A stretch of DNA of 64,000 nt from HXMU1420-13 sp965249965 (GCA_965249965.1 OZ252262.1:2666001-2730000), one strand, 5' to 3'. Counted from the stretch's first letter, positions 25,647 to 35,011 are shown. Made by a program: numbers and translations. Notes: a model not told the origin generated them from the sequence alone.

Positions 25647-27977
25647 ATGAGATATCTACTCAGCGTTGTGGCTTTATTAATCGCAATAACTGCTCAGGCT
25701 CAAGAACTTCAACCCATTATCAAAGGCGACAGCATTATTTACCATCTTACAGTGAGTGAGATTGAGGTAAACATCTCCGGGAAAGACCGAAAAGCAATGG
25801 CTTTTAATGAAACTATTCCGGGTCCAACTTTACGCTTTCAAGAAGGAAAACATGCCGTAATTCGTGTTAAAAATGATTTAATGATGGAAACATCTGTTCA
25901 CTGGCATGGATTGTTACTTCCAAATTATATGGATGGAGTTCCATATTTAACAACACCACCCATTCGACCAGGAAAAACGCAGCAATATGATTTTCCGTTG
26001 ATTCAATCTGGTACGTATTGGTATCACTCACATACTGGATTTCAAGAACAAAAAGGAGTTTATGGAAGCATAATTGTAGATCCAATCGAGCAAACCTTGG
26101 AATACGACCATGATGTAATCATTCTTCTTTCTGATTGGACGGATGACAATCCGGCAAGAATCATGAAAAACCTGAAACGGCACAATGAGTGGTACGGAGT
26201 TGAAATCGGCAATGCTCCCTCAATCATTGATGCAATCAAATCAGGTACTCTTTCTTCCCAATTTGATCTGTGGAAAATGAAAATGCCCGGAATGCATATT
26301 TCTGATATTCCTTATGACGCATTTCTGACAAACGGTTCAAAAGAAATTGAGTACACGAACTATCAGCCTGGTGATAAAGTTAGAATACGGGTGATCAATG
26401 CTGGTGCTTCCAGCTATTTCTGGCTTCAATTGGCTGATAAGCATTTGAATGTGGTTTCTGCAGATGGTATCGATATTGAACCATTTCACACTGAAAAGCT
26501 ACTCATCGGACTTGCTGAAACCTATGATTTCATTGTTACAATTGAAGAAGGGAAATCCTTAGAGTTTAAAGCAACCGCTCAAGATGTAACCGGATCAACG
26601 AGTGCATTTCTTGGAACAGGTGAACGAGTGTATGCACCGAATATCCCATTTCCGGATTATCAACAGCTTGGAAAAGAAATGGCAGAAATGCATTCTATGG
26701 ATGATCATGATATGAGTTTGGACGCTGAAGAAGTGGGTACAATGATTGCAAATCCAGATTTTGATCAACATGCCCATCATCACATGGAAATGATGCCAAT
26801 GGAAAATTCCATGGATATGAGTAGTATAGAAGATCATTCAACAATGGATCATTCAGATCACAATATGGAATCTGAGAAAGAAGATCATAGTATGCATGAA
26901 CTGGAATCCTCTGAAATGGATCACAGCATGCATTCGATGGATCCAACAGCTCCAATGAATATGTGGGATGTGGGATATGATTTCTCAAATATACGCGCTA
27001 CCGAGTCGACCGTCATTCATTCAGCTGATTCCATTAGATCACTGGTTTTCAACCTTACAGGCAATATGTGGCGTTATGTGTGGAGTATAAATGGTAAAAC
27101 TCTTTCGGGTTCAGAAGATATTCTCATAAAAAAAGGAGAAATCGTTCGGGTTACCCTCAATAATTCTACTATGATGCATCATCCTATGCACCTTCATGGT
27201 CATTATTTCAGAGCGCTAAACGGGCAGGGAGAATTATCTCCATTAATGCATACCGTTGATGTTCCTCCTATGAGTAGAGTAACTATCGAATTTGAGGCTA
27301 ACGAAGAACAAGACTGGCTATTTCATTGTCATTTATTGTATCACATGATGTCGGGAATGACACGAGTTTTCACCTATGAAGGTAGCACTCGCGATGAACG
27401 GCTTGCACCCTATCCGGTTGCAACCATGTTCAAACATGATAAAATGTGGTTTACATGGGGCGATATCACGCTAGCAAATCACTTTGGCGAAATTGACCTT
27501 ACACATTCAAATACTTATGGTGAATTTGCTTCAAATCTTAAATATGGATTAAATGAAGAATTTGAACTACAAATGGACTATGCTTATTTCACCGGTGACT
27601 TCTTTAGAGTATATGGAGGAATTGATGCCCAAGGATCATATGAAGGCGAATTTGAAGTAGATGAAACGCTTGGTGTTTTAGGGTTTCGGTATCTGATGTT
27701 GTATATACTTGATTTAGATATTCGAATCGATCATAAATTACGCCCTCAATTTGGATACGATTCACATATACCAATTACAAAACGCTTAATGCTTAATAGT
27801 CATCTGGAAGCAAGATTTGGCTCAAACGAAGGGTTTATAAATCAACTGGAAAATGCCTTTAAGTCTGAGACTGAGTTTGAATTCGGATTAGAATATTTGC
27901 TAAACGAAAAATTCAGCTTTAAAACTTCTTATCACAATCATTTTGGATATGGAGCCGGAATTAATTGGTTGTTTTAA
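25647..27977 (+). CDS. Multicopper oxidase (CopA/PcoA type) with C-terminal CopB-like domain
   Basis: A 776-residue exported protein (signal peptide ending near AQAQ, 19). Cupredoxin domains 1 and 2 carry the trinuclear ligands HWH (85-87) and HSH (127-129). A Met/His-rich insertion lies at about 345-435. The third cupredoxin has HPMHLHGH (512-519) and HCHLLYHMMSGM (560-569), which give the type 1, 2 and 3 copper ligands. From about residue 590 the protein continues with about 185 residues of alternating aromatic strands (ITLANHFGEIDLTHSNTYGE, FGLEYLLNEKFSFKTSY) resembling the PcoB/CopB outer-membrane barrel. It probably oxidises Cu(I) in the periplasm while tethered to the outer membrane. 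Confidence 0.9.
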   Translation: MRYLLSVVALLIAITAQAQELQPIIKGDSIIYHLTVSEIEVNISGKDRKAMAFNETIPGPTLRFQEGKHAVIRVKNDLMMETSVHWHGLLLPNYMDGVPYLTTPPIRPGKTQQYDFPLIQSGTYWYHSHTGFQEQKGVYGSIIVDPIEQTLEYDHDVIILLSDWTDDNPARIMKNLKRHNEWYGVEIGNAPSIIDAIKSGTLSSQFDLWKMKMPGMHISDIPYDAFLTNGSKEIEYTNYQPGDKVRIRVINAGASSYFWLQLADKHLNVVSADGIDIEPFHTEKLLIGLAETYDFIVTIEEGKSLEFKATAQDVTGSTSAFLGTGERVYAPNIPFPDYQQLGKEMAEMHSMDDHDMSLDAEEVGTMIANPDFDQHAHHHMEMMPMENSMDMSSIEDHSTMDHSDHNMESEKEDHSMHELESSEMDHSMHSMDPTAPMNMWDVGYDFSNIRATESTVIHSADSIRSLVFNLTGNMWRYVWSINGKTLSGSEDILIKKGEIVRVTLNNSTMMHHPMHLHGHYFRALNGQGELSPLMHTVDVPPMSRVTIEFEANEEQDWLFHCHLLYHMMSGMTRVFTYEGSTRDERLAPYPVATMFKHDKMWFTWGDITLANHFGEIDLTHSNTYGEFASNLKYGLNEEFELQMDYAYFTGDFFRVYGGIDAQGSYEGEFEVDETLGVLGFRYLMLYILDLDIRIDHKLRPQFGYDSHIPITKRLMLNSHLEARFGSNEGFINQLENAFKSETEFEFGLEYLLNEKFSFKTSYHNHFGYGAGINWLF

Positions 27978-27987
27978 TTATGATTTT

Positions 27988-28011
27988 TTCTATTAGAAAT
28001 ATCTAATAGAA
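27988..28011. terminator. Hairpin between convergent genes
   Basis: TTCTATTAGA-AATA-TCTAATAGAA is a perfect 10-bp stem with a 4-base loop between the oxidase stop (27977) and the convergent O-methyltransferase stop (28024). It is AT-rich and lacks a downstream T-run on either strand, so it is at best a weak bidirectional terminator. Confidence 0.5.
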
Positions 28012-28023
28012 TCAAGATTTGAT

Positions 28024-28686
28024 TTAAATCTTCTTCCTGATAAGGGAAACACCGTCTCTTAAAGGAAGGAGAACTACTTCTAAGGAAGAATGTTGATTTA
28101 CAAATTTGTTAAAATCCGCAATTGCTTGAGCTTTATGATCTTGCGGATTTAAAACTGTACCATCCCAAAGCACATTATCTGCAACGATTAATCCACCGAT
28201 CCTCAGTTTTGGTAGCACGGTTTCTACGTAAAATTGATACCGCAATTTATCGCCATCCAGATACACAAGATCGAATTCTTCATTGATTTGAGCTAATGTT
28301 TGCTGAGCATTCCCTTTAATCAATTTGATTTTCGAAGATTGAGAAGATGCATTAAAATGATTTTGAGCAATCTGCTGATACCTTTTATTCATTTCTAGAG
28401 TGAATATTACCCCATCATTCGGTAATGCCTCGGCCATTTTAATTGCTGAATATCCCGTAAAAGTACCTATCTCCAATATTTTATTTGCTGATGTAAGTTT
28501 TATCAGCATCTGAAGCAGTCCACCAACTACCGAGCCGCTTAACATATCTATATATTCAAGTTCCTTGTCACTTGATGTTATCACAGCTTTTAACTCTCCA
28601 GAATCAGGCATAGAATGCCTTTCTGCGTACTTTTCAATATCAGGATCTGAAATAGGAACTATTGGCTTTCCACGATGCTTTTTCAT
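28024..28686 (-). CDS. Class I SAM-dependent O-methyltransferase
   Basis: A 220-residue enzyme of the catechol/caffeoyl-CoA O-methyltransferase family (methyltransferase family 3). It has motif I ILEIGTFTGYSAIKMAEAL, the acidic EMN after strand beta-2, FDLVYLDGDK, and the metal-dependent core GGLIVADNVLWDGTV. The product is cytoplasmic. The small-molecule substrate is unknown. I use the ATG at 28686; a TTG five codons earlier is possible. It is divergent from the carotenoid-type acyltransferase gene. Confidence 0.88.
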   Translation of the reverse strand: MKKHRGKPIVPISDPDIEKYAERHSMPDSGELKAVITSSDKELEYIDMLSGSVVGGLLQMLIKLTSANKILEIGTFTGYSAIKMAEALPNDGVIFTLEMNKRYQQIAQNHFNASSQSSKIKLIKGNAQQTLAQINEEFDLVYLDGDKLRYQFYVETVLPKLRIGGLIVADNVLWDGTVLNPQDHKAQAIADFNKFVNQHSSLEVVLLPLRDGVSLIRKKI

Positions 28687-28734
28687 AATTGGAAGATACA
28701 ACCATGAACCCTATCATCTCTAGAAAAAAAATCT

Positions 28735-29382
28735 GTGGAATTTATCCCCGCAAAAGAATCCAGGTTTTATATCTCCTTTTTTTATCGATACACCCAGTTT
28801 TTGTTCAGTATTCGATTTAAAAATGTATATGTGAATCAACAATATTTCCCCGATAAACACGCTAAAACCGTTTATTACTTAAATCACAATTACTGGTGGG
28901 ATGGTTTGATCCCATTGTATCTCAATGAAAAGTTTTTTCATCAGCACGCTAGAGCAATTATGGAAGATAAACAAATGAGGCAATACCGCTTTTTTTCCAG
29001 AATTGGAGCATTTTCAATTAATCCGGAAAACCCGAAATCAGCAATTAAGACCTTACGTTATGCGGTAGAATTTTTAAATCGTGATGATGCCTGCTTATTT
29101 ATCTATCCAGAAGGTAAAATAATGCCTGTCTCTACCCAATTAGCTGAATTCCAACAAGGGTTAAGCTGGATTTATAAAAAAACCGAGGAAGTTGATTTCG
29201 TACCAATATCATTAGTCATTGATTCGTCTAAAGCAAATAAACCCGATTTGCATATTGAGATTGGTGCAAAATCTGAATTTGATAAAACACTGAATAGAAG
29301 TGAGTTAACAGAATTATTTAAATTTAGTTTAGAACAACAATTAAATAACCAAATACAAAATATTTACCAGGTTAATTCGTAA
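28735..29382 (+). CDS. cruD: PlsC-family acyltransferase, probable carotenoid-glycoside acyltransferase (CruD-like)
   Basis: A 215-residue acyltransferase with the PlsC motif NHxxxxD as NHNYWWD (H51, D56) and the substrate motif YPEGK (124-128). General lysophosphatidate acyltransferases share these motifs. The specific call rests on context: it is adjacent to a CrtC-like hydratase and a CruC-like glycosyltransferase, the same trio that makes acylated carotenoid glycosides in green sulfur bacteria. It would add a fatty acyl chain to the sugar of a carotenoid glycoside at the inner membrane. The start is GTG at 28735. The 3' end overlaps the convergent hydratase gene by 19 bp. Confidence 0.65.
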   Translation: MEFIPAKESRFYISFFYRYTQFLFSIRFKNVYVNQQYFPDKHAKTVYYLNHNYWWDGLIPLYLNEKFFHQHARAIMEDKQMRQYRFFSRIGAFSINPENPKSAIKTLRYAVEFLNRDDACLFIYPEGKIMPVSTQLAEFQQGLSWIYKKTEEVDFVPISLVIDSSKANKPDLHIEIGAKSEFDKTLNRSELTELFKFSLEQQLNNQIQNIYQVNS

Positions 29383-30431
29383 AAGAATTTCGATTTTTGC
29401 ACCCAATGTGGTCTTTCACGCAAGTATCTCAATCTCATTCGTACCATCCACCAGTATTTTTCTAACTCTATTCTCTCGGGGTGTATATACTCAGAAATTC
29501 CAATGCAACTCTCTTCCCCATTAACACCCGTAAAAACAGCTTCGGATAGAAATCTTTGATAAAACGGCCCGTTGTCGATAGTCTTTTTTTGCTGGATATG
29601 GAGGTTTCCCAGTAAACCGGATAGGTCAATTTCTCTATATGATTCCAATCCAAGTAGATTTTTTGCCCTCTTCGATAATTCAATTTTATCGAAATAGCCT
29701 GCTATTTCCTGATTATCCCGAGATATTAACCAAGCTTTATGCTGCTTTGAATTGAAATTATTCATGATATAATAAATCACAGTATGCTTCTCAAAATGAA
29801 ATCGTCCCCAATACCAATCCTTAAAACTTGCACTCATAGGCTCATATCCTGTATTGTGATCGTGATACCCATTTCCATGAAATCCTACATGGTAAGAATC
29901 AGTTTTACCAACAATCTTAAAGGATCCTACTACTTTACATATTGGGTTAATTAAGTTCCAAAAATGTTTGTCTTTCTTGGAGTTAACAGATATCAATTTA
30001 TTGTCAACTCTATTGCCTATAAACTTTAACTTGCCCGTTATTGAGTGCCCTGAATCTAAGGTTTGATTTAGGTTAATTTCATATTCAACCGCATCAGATA
30101 GTGTAGTTCTGTGAAAAGCACACCCACCAATCGATAAGTGCAACTCATCTTCTTGATCATATAAAAATTTAGATTTTGGAAACTCTAAAAAACTATAAAA
30201 CTCGGTTTTCCCTTCCTTATATACAGAAATACTAATGGCTGGATATTCGCTTGCTTGTTTTGTGTATTTGCCTTTTATGTAGTTTGTTGAGAATGGATTG
30301 CCTTCGTAAAAAATTATGACAATTGACCAATTTTTGTCCGCTGAAATCGCGTCGAAATACCACCATTCATACCCTGTGCGTGGTTTTTCAACATCAAGAA
30401 ATTCATCTTCTATATTTGTGGAAATGTTCAT
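29364..30431 (-). CDS. crtC: CrtC-like carotenoid 1,2-hydratase
   Basis: A 355-residue protein of the CrtC/lipocalin-like hydratase family. Typical signatures are TGYEWWYFDA near the N-terminus, GNGYHDHNTGYEPM in the middle with DWYWGRFHFEKH after it, and the closing GISEYIHPERIELEKYWWMV. The family adds water to the C-1,2 double bond of linear carotenoid ends, giving the tertiary hydroxyl group that is later glycosylated. It is divergent from the glycosyltransferase and convergent with the acyltransferase, with a 19 bp overlap at its 3' end. The chemistry is inferred from family and context. Confidence 0.78.
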   Translation of the reverse strand: MNISTNIEDEFLDVEKPRTGYEWWYFDAISADKNWSIVIIFYEGNPFSTNYIKGKYTKQASEYPAISISVYKEGKTEFYSFLEFPKSKFLYDQEDELHLSIGGCAFHRTTLSDAVEYEINLNQTLDSGHSITGKLKFIGNRVDNKLISVNSKKDKHFWNLINPICKVVGSFKIVGKTDSYHVGFHGNGYHDHNTGYEPMSASFKDWYWGRFHFEKHTVIYYIMNNFNSKQHKAWLISRDNQEIAGYFDKIELSKRAKNLLGLESYREIDLSGLLGNLHIQQKKTIDNGPFYQRFLSEAVFTGVNGEESCIGISEYIHPERIELEKYWWMVRMRLRYLRERPHWVQKSKFFYELTW

Positions 30432-30488
30432 TCTCTATCCGTGGTTAATAGTGCTGCAAAACCTTGATTATCGTACATTTCGTTCAAT

Positions 30489-31640
30489 ATGATCTACATT
30501 CTTACATTTGGGTTACTATTTACGATCGCCACAACCATGGTGCTTCTTAGAAATCGCTTCGAATTTAAATCAATAATTGAACAAGGTAGTAACAGCACTA
30601 CCTCATCTTCTAAAGTAAGTATTTGTGTGCCCGCAAGAAACGAAGAGTTAGTAATTGAACGATGCGTTCGAAGCTTACTCCTTCAAAATCACCCTAACTA
30701 TGAAGTAATGGTGCTCGATGATAACTCAACCGATAAAACACCACATATCCTGGCGGAGCTACAAAGTAAGTTTAAACACTTAACCGTTATAAATGGCAAA
30801 GCAAAGCCAGAAACGTGGCTGGGTAAACCCTGGGCATGCCATCAATTATCGGAAGCGGCTTCAGGTGAATTCTTAATTTTTGTGGATTCCGATGTTTGGC
30901 TAGAGCCAAATGTAATTTTGAATTCCATTTCTCAACTTAAAAAAAATGATGCCATTACAATTTGGCCGCAACAGAAAGTTGTTGGGTTTATGGAGCGTTT
31001 AGTTGTACCTACAATTTATTATGCGTTACTAACCCTCCTCCCGGCAGTATATGTACACCGATCGCCCCGATGGATGCCCTCCTTCTTACATTCATATTTT
31101 GATACAAAGTTTGTTGCAGCATGTGGCCAATTCATTGGTTTCAAAAAAAAGGTTTATGATGCCATAAACGGACATAAGGGTGTAAAAAACGATGTTGTAG
31201 AAGACATGGAATTGGCACGGAATCTAAAAAAAGCCGGATATACTCTTCGCATGTTTAACGGTATTAATGCTGTTTACTGCAGAATGTATAACTCATCACA
31301 AGAAGTTTGGACTGGATTCCAGAAAAATTTCCTGGCTGGTTTTAACAGCGTTATTGAATTTCTTTTCATGGGAATTCTTCATTTCCTGGTCTATTTATTT
31401 CCATTCTATACTCTTTGGCTGGGCATAACATCCGAAGAGCTTCTTCTTATAGTAGTTTCATCTGGCATTATTGGTTTGTATATCGCTCAACGGTTTATAT
31501 TAAATTTATGGTTTTACTGGAATTGGTGGATGGCATTACTTCATCCACTAGCAGTGATCTGGTATCAGGTTTTAGCACTTAAGTGCCTGTACAACCAGAT
31601 TTTTAGAAAAAAAACGAAGTGGAAAGGTCGGTCGGTTTAA
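30489..31640 (+). CDS. cruC: Membrane GT2 glycosyltransferase, probable carotenoid glycosyltransferase (CruC-like)
   Basis: A 383-residue family GT2 enzyme. It has an N-terminal membrane helix, then VSICVPARNEELVIERCVRS, LDDNSTDKT and the metal-binding DxD in FVDSDVW (D133, D135). VVEDMELA carries the likely base, and three or four C-terminal membrane helices follow (about 290-365). It resembles CruC, which glycosylates the hydroxylated carotenoid end. Taken alone the family could also be a generic lipid glycosyltransferase; the neighbours CrtC and CruD raise the likelihood of the carotenoid role. It starts 57 bp from the divergent crtC start. Confidence 0.65.
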   Translation: MIYILTFGLLFTIATTMVLLRNRFEFKSIIEQGSNSTTSSSKVSICVPARNEELVIERCVRSLLLQNHPNYEVMVLDDNSTDKTPHILAELQSKFKHLTVINGKAKPETWLGKPWACHQLSEAASGEFLIFVDSDVWLEPNVILNSISQLKKNDAITIWPQQKVVGFMERLVVPTIYYALLTLLPAVYVHRSPRWMPSFLHSYFDTKFVAACGQFIGFKKKVYDAINGHKGVKNDVVEDMELARNLKKAGYTLRMFNGINAVYCRMYNSSQEVWTGFQKNFLAGFNSVIEFLFMGILHFLVYLFPFYTLWLGITSEELLLIVVSSGIIGLYIAQRFILNLWFYWNWWMALLHPLAVIWYQVLALKCLYNQIFRKKTKWKGRSV

Positions 31641-31649
31641 TTCATCAAA

Positions 31650-31664
31650 AACACATAATGTGTT
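31650..31664. repeat. 15-bp palindrome AACACATAATGTGTT
   Basis: A perfect palindrome with one central base sits 9 bp after the glycosyltransferase stop and 19 bp before the xerC start. It could be a weak terminator hairpin or a dimeric-regulator site. Nothing further supports either reading. Confidence 0.35.
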
Positions 31665-31683
31665 GTTTCATTTTATGTAACAG

Positions 31684-32619
31684 ATGAACATATTTCGGCA
31701 GATGAAAATGCTGATCGACAAATACCTAAGATATCTACAGGTTGAAAAAAACGCTTCTCCTCATACGGTCACGTCATATGAAAATGATCTAAATAATTTC
31801 CTCAATTTTTGTACGGAACAACAACAAATCGAAGTAGAAGAAATTGAAGTAAATTCTGTATCCCGACTAACTATCAGGCTTTGGTTAGGAGAATTATCTG
31901 ATGAAGGATTAGCAAAAAGCTCTATTGCGCGAAAAGTTGCTGCGCTGAGATCTTTTTTTAAATATTGTTTCAAACGGGGATATATCGAGAAAAACCCAGC
32001 ACATTTGCTGGTTGTTCCCAAGAAAGAAAAGACATTACCAAAAACAGTTACTACCCATGATATAGAACGACTGTTAGATTCTATAGATATCTCTACCCCT
32101 AGAGGTTTGCAAGATCGTGCAATTTTAGAAATTTTTTATGGAACCGGCATTAGAGTGAGTGAACTTACCGGGCTTAATATCACCGATATTGATATTCGCT
32201 CAAGGCAAATACTTGTTACCGGAAAAGGAAATAAACAACGTGTCATTCCATTAGGAAACAGTGCATTGGAAATCATTAAGTCCTTTTTAAAAGTAAGAGT
32301 ACAATTATATGGTTCTCGAACTGATTCCGACGCACGTAGAGCATTATTTTTAGCAGCAAGCGGCCAACGGATGTATGATCGTTCTGTTCGGCATATGGTT
32401 GAGAAATACTTGAAATTACATAGCGAAGTCACGCAGAAATCGCCACACGTTTTACGCCATAGTTTTGCAACTCATATGCTCGACAATGGCGCAGATATTC
32501 GAATAATAAAGGAATTTTTAGGTCATGCTAATTTAGCGGCTACGCAAGTGTATACACATACCAGCGTAGAACGGCTTAAAAATGTATATGAACAAGCACA
32601 CCCAAGAGCAAAAAACTAA
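31684..32619 (+). CDS. xerC: Tyrosine recombinase XerC/XerD
   Basis: A 311-residue site-specific recombinase for chromosome dimer resolution. The N-terminal SAM-like DNA-binding domain has KYLRYLQVEKNASPHTVTSY. The catalytic domain has R in GTGIRVSEL, the HxxR box in SPHVLRHSFATH, the second His in LGHANLAATQVYTH, and the nucleophilic Tyr in that last segment. The tail YEQAHPRA is typical of XerC. An alternative ATG lies six codons in. It is followed 10 bp later by hpf, an arrangement common in Bacteroidota. Confidence 0.92.
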   Translation: MNIFRQMKMLIDKYLRYLQVEKNASPHTVTSYENDLNNFLNFCTEQQQIEVEEIEVNSVSRLTIRLWLGELSDEGLAKSSIARKVAALRSFFKYCFKRGYIEKNPAHLLVVPKKEKTLPKTVTTHDIERLLDSIDISTPRGLQDRAILEIFYGTGIRVSELTGLNITDIDIRSRQILVTGKGNKQRVIPLGNSALEIIKSFLKVRVQLYGSRTDSDARRALFLAASGQRMYDRSVRHMVEKYLKLHSEVTQKSPHVLRHSFATHMLDNGADIRIIKEFLGHANLAATQVYTHTSVERLKNVYEQAHPRAKN

Positions 32620-32629
32620 GGAGGAAATC

Positions 32630-32926
32630 ATGACTGTTAATTTTACAGCCCGACATTTCGAAGCAAGCGAAAACCTAAAAGAATACGCACATGAAGCCGT
32701 AGAAAAATTACCCCAATTCTTTGATCGAATAGTTAGTTGCAGTATTGTGCTTGAACCTTCAGCATCAAATAAACACCCGCAAAAAGCTGAAATTCATATA
32801 AAGGTTCCAAATAAAACACTTTCGGCTGAGGAAAAAGCAGAGAAATATGAAAAAGCCATATCCAATGCAGTGGACAATCTATCCCGTCAATTAAAGCGCT
32901 ATAAGCAAAAAAAATTCTCTCACTAA
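32630..32926 (+). CDS. hpf: Ribosome hibernation promoting factor (short form)
   Basis: A 98-residue HPF/YfiA-type protein (NFTARHFEASENLKEYAHEAVEKL, ending RQLKRYKQKKFSH). It binds the 30S subunit and promotes inactive ribosome dimers or monomers under stress. The length indicates the short form without the C-terminal dimerisation domain. The start at 32630 is fixed by a strong AAGGAGG (32618-32624) just before it; earlier in-frame codons lie inside xerC. It is co-transcribed with xerC and hprK (3 bp gap). Confidence 0.93.
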   Translation: MTVNFTARHFEASENLKEYAHEAVEKLPQFFDRIVSCSIVLEPSASNKHPQKAEIHIKVPNKTLSAEEKAEKYEKAISNAVDNLSRQLKRYKQKKFSH

Positions 32927-32929
32927 TAT

Positions 32930-33967
32930 ATGCCATTTAGTATTCAGCCCCCGATTCCGATCAAGGAAAAAATCAGCGTAAAATATATCGTTGATAATCT
33001 CCGGGATCGGGTGAACATCAATTTAGTAAATCTTGCCGCTGAAGATTGCTGTACAGATAGATACGTTAAAGAAGCGGATTTACATCGCCCCGGTATTGCT
33101 TTAGCAGGATACATCGAACTGTATACCTATCAAAGAATTCAAATTATTGGTAATACAGAAACCGAGTATTTGGAGAACATGACTAAAGAGAAGCAGATAT
33201 CTGCGTTTAAAAATCTTATGCAGTTTCATATTCCGGTAATTTTCCTAACCGACGGTAATAAACTACCTAAGTACCTGCTAGAAATGGCTGAGGATGTTGG
33301 AATACCAATCTACTCTACCCCGTATGAAACTACCCGTTTCATGTATTTATTAAGAGATTTTCTAGATGATCAATTCGCTTTGCAAACCATTGTACATGGA
33401 GCAATGGTTGATGTTTATGGTATCGGAATTTTGATTGTAGGCCGATCCGGTATTGGTAAGAGCGAAGTTGCTTTGGATCTTGTGGAAAGAGGCCACCGAT
33501 TGGTTGCAGATGATGTAGTTATGCTCACCAAAAAAAGCTCTGTTTTGATGGGAGCAGCTACTCAAATCAGCCAGCACTTTATGGAAATTCGTGGACTCGG
33601 TATTGTAGATGTGATGAAGATGTTTGGAATTCGATCTGTTCGATATCAAAAAAGATTAGAAGTTGTAATGGAACTTACTCTTTGGGACGATAATCTTGAT
33701 ATAAACAGAACCGGTCTCGACCATGACACCGTGAATATTTTGGATGTTGAGATACCGTTCATTCAACTTCCAATTACACCAGGTAAAAATATTACCGTTA
33801 TTGCAGAGGTAATTGCAATGAATCATTTGCTGAAACATTATGGATATGATGCTGCACAAGCTTTTCAGGATAGAATACAACAAAGCATTGCAGCAAAATC
33901 ACAAGGCAAAGATGATAATGATACCATGAAACGTGCTATCGAATACTTCGAAGGTGATATTGAGTAA
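32930..33967 (+). CDS. hprK: HPr kinase/phosphorylase
   Basis: A 345-residue HprK/P protein. The N-terminal domain (1-130) is followed by the kinase domain, which has H156 in VHGAMVD, the P-loop GRSGIGKS (171-178), the catalytic LVADDV around 191-196, MEIRGLGIVD, and the C-terminal signature ITPGKNITVIAEVIAMNHLL. In Firmicutes it phosphorylates Ser46 of HPr for carbon catabolite control. No PTS gene is visible in this window, so an HPr-like target must be encoded elsewhere. It lies 3 bp after hpf. Confidence 0.94.
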   Translation: MPFSIQPPIPIKEKISVKYIVDNLRDRVNINLVNLAAEDCCTDRYVKEADLHRPGIALAGYIELYTYQRIQIIGNTETEYLENMTKEKQISAFKNLMQFHIPVIFLTDGNKLPKYLLEMAEDVGIPIYSTPYETTRFMYLLRDFLDDQFALQTIVHGAMVDVYGIGILIVGRSGIGKSEVALDLVERGHRLVADDVVMLTKKSSVLMGAATQISQHFMEIRGLGIVDVMKMFGIRSVRYQKRLEVVMELTLWDDNLDINRTGLDHDTVNILDVEIPFIQLPITPGKNITVIAEVIAMNHLLKHYGYDAAQAFQDRIQQSIAAKSQGKDDNDTMKRAIEYFEGDIE

Positions 33968-34039
33968 CAATTGGCTAAAAAAGCGCTCTTTTAAAAAGCT
34001 TACGCACTTCTTATCTTATCAAGGTTGGATCAAATTCGG

Positions 34040-35011
34040 ATGTCACTAAAAAATCACTATTACTACGACGAGGAAACCTGTGAGTTTATACCTATAGAGT
34101 ATAAAAGAAGGGAGCAGATTATCTATAATTTAGCCTTATGGATTCTCAATGGTGTAGTTATTGCCGGTTTAGGGATCATCATATTATCTACAAAAATTGG
34201 CACTCCTACAGAATTAGCACTCCAGGCAGAAAATAAAGCGCTTTATGCTCAATTAGAAGAGACTAAGTCAGTGCTGATCGATTTAGATTCTCAACTTTCT
34301 GAAATCGCTTCACGCGACAATGAAGTTTATCGATCCATCTTAGGTTTAGACCCAATTTCATACGATGAGCGCCAAGCTGGTGTTGGTGGTGCTACAAGTT
34401 CAGAATTCGATATTTATAGTCAATCTACGGCCGAATTGTTAGAGTGGACTTCTGAACGTGTAAATCAATTAGAAAGAAAAATTGGTATTCAGAATTTAAG
34501 TTTCGAAGAGCTTAAGCATCAGTACAACGAAAACTCTGAAAAAATGCGTCATATCCCAGCAATAAAACCCGGTTCTGGAATATTGCTAAGTGGTTTTGGT
34601 ATGCGTGATCATCCGATTTTACAATATCGACGACCACACAATGGATTAGATTTCCGAGCTGATATCGGGGCTCCCGTTTATGCTACCGGTGATGGTCGCA
34701 TTAAATATATGGGTCGGCAAGGCACCCTGGGCCGGATTGTAATTATCGACCATGGCTATGGCTATGAAACTTTGTATGCTCACCTTTCTGATTTTGAAGA
34801 TGGCATGCGTTCTGGAGTTCAAGTGAAAAGAGGTCAACAAATAGCAAAAGCAGGTGACTCAGGTTTATCCGAAGGTCCACACTTACATTATGAAATTCGA
34901 CTTAACGGTCGCCATGTAGATCCCCTCTACTATCTTTTTGCAGATACATCCCCTGAGGAATATATGATGTTCAGGCGAATTTCAGAGACCAACACTAAAT
35001 CTCTCGACTAA
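34040..35011 (+). CDS. M23-family peptidase (LytM/lysostaphin-type)
   Basis: A protein of about 323 residues with one N-terminal membrane anchor (residues about 22-45). A coiled coil follows (LQAENKALYAQLEETKSVL), then a C-terminal M23 domain. Zinc ligands are visible: H and D in RRPHNGLDFRA, and the HxH of GPHLHYEIR; the active-site His is in IDHGYGYETLYAH. It probably cuts or regulates cutting of peptidoglycan cross-links in the periplasm. I prefer the ATG at 34040; a TTG at 34025 would add five residues. Confidence 0.9.
   Translation: MSLKNHYYYDEETCEFIPIEYKRREQIIYNLALWILNGVVIAGLGIIILSTKIGTPTELALQAENKALYAQLEETKSVLIDLDSQLSEIASRDNEVYRSILGLDPISYDERQAGVGGATSSEFDIYSQSTAELLEWTSERVNQLERKIGIQNLSFEELKHQYNENSEKMRHIPAIKPGSGILLSGFGMRDHPILQYRRPHNGLDFRADIGAPVYATGDGRIKYMGRQGTLGRIVIIDHGYGYETLYAHLSDFEDGMRSGVQVKRGQQIAKAGDSGLSEGPHLHYEIRLNGRHVDPLYYLFADTSPEEYMMFRRISETNTKSLD

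Noticed and set aside
26595..26988. His/Met/Tyr-rich frames antisense to the oxidase gene
   Set aside because: They mirror the Met/His-coding stretch of the oxidase; the composition is a by-product of the sense strand.
31684..32619. Integron or phage integrase
   Set aside because: The C-terminal YEQAHPRA, length and linkage to hpf fit housekeeping XerC, with no attachment repeats nearby.
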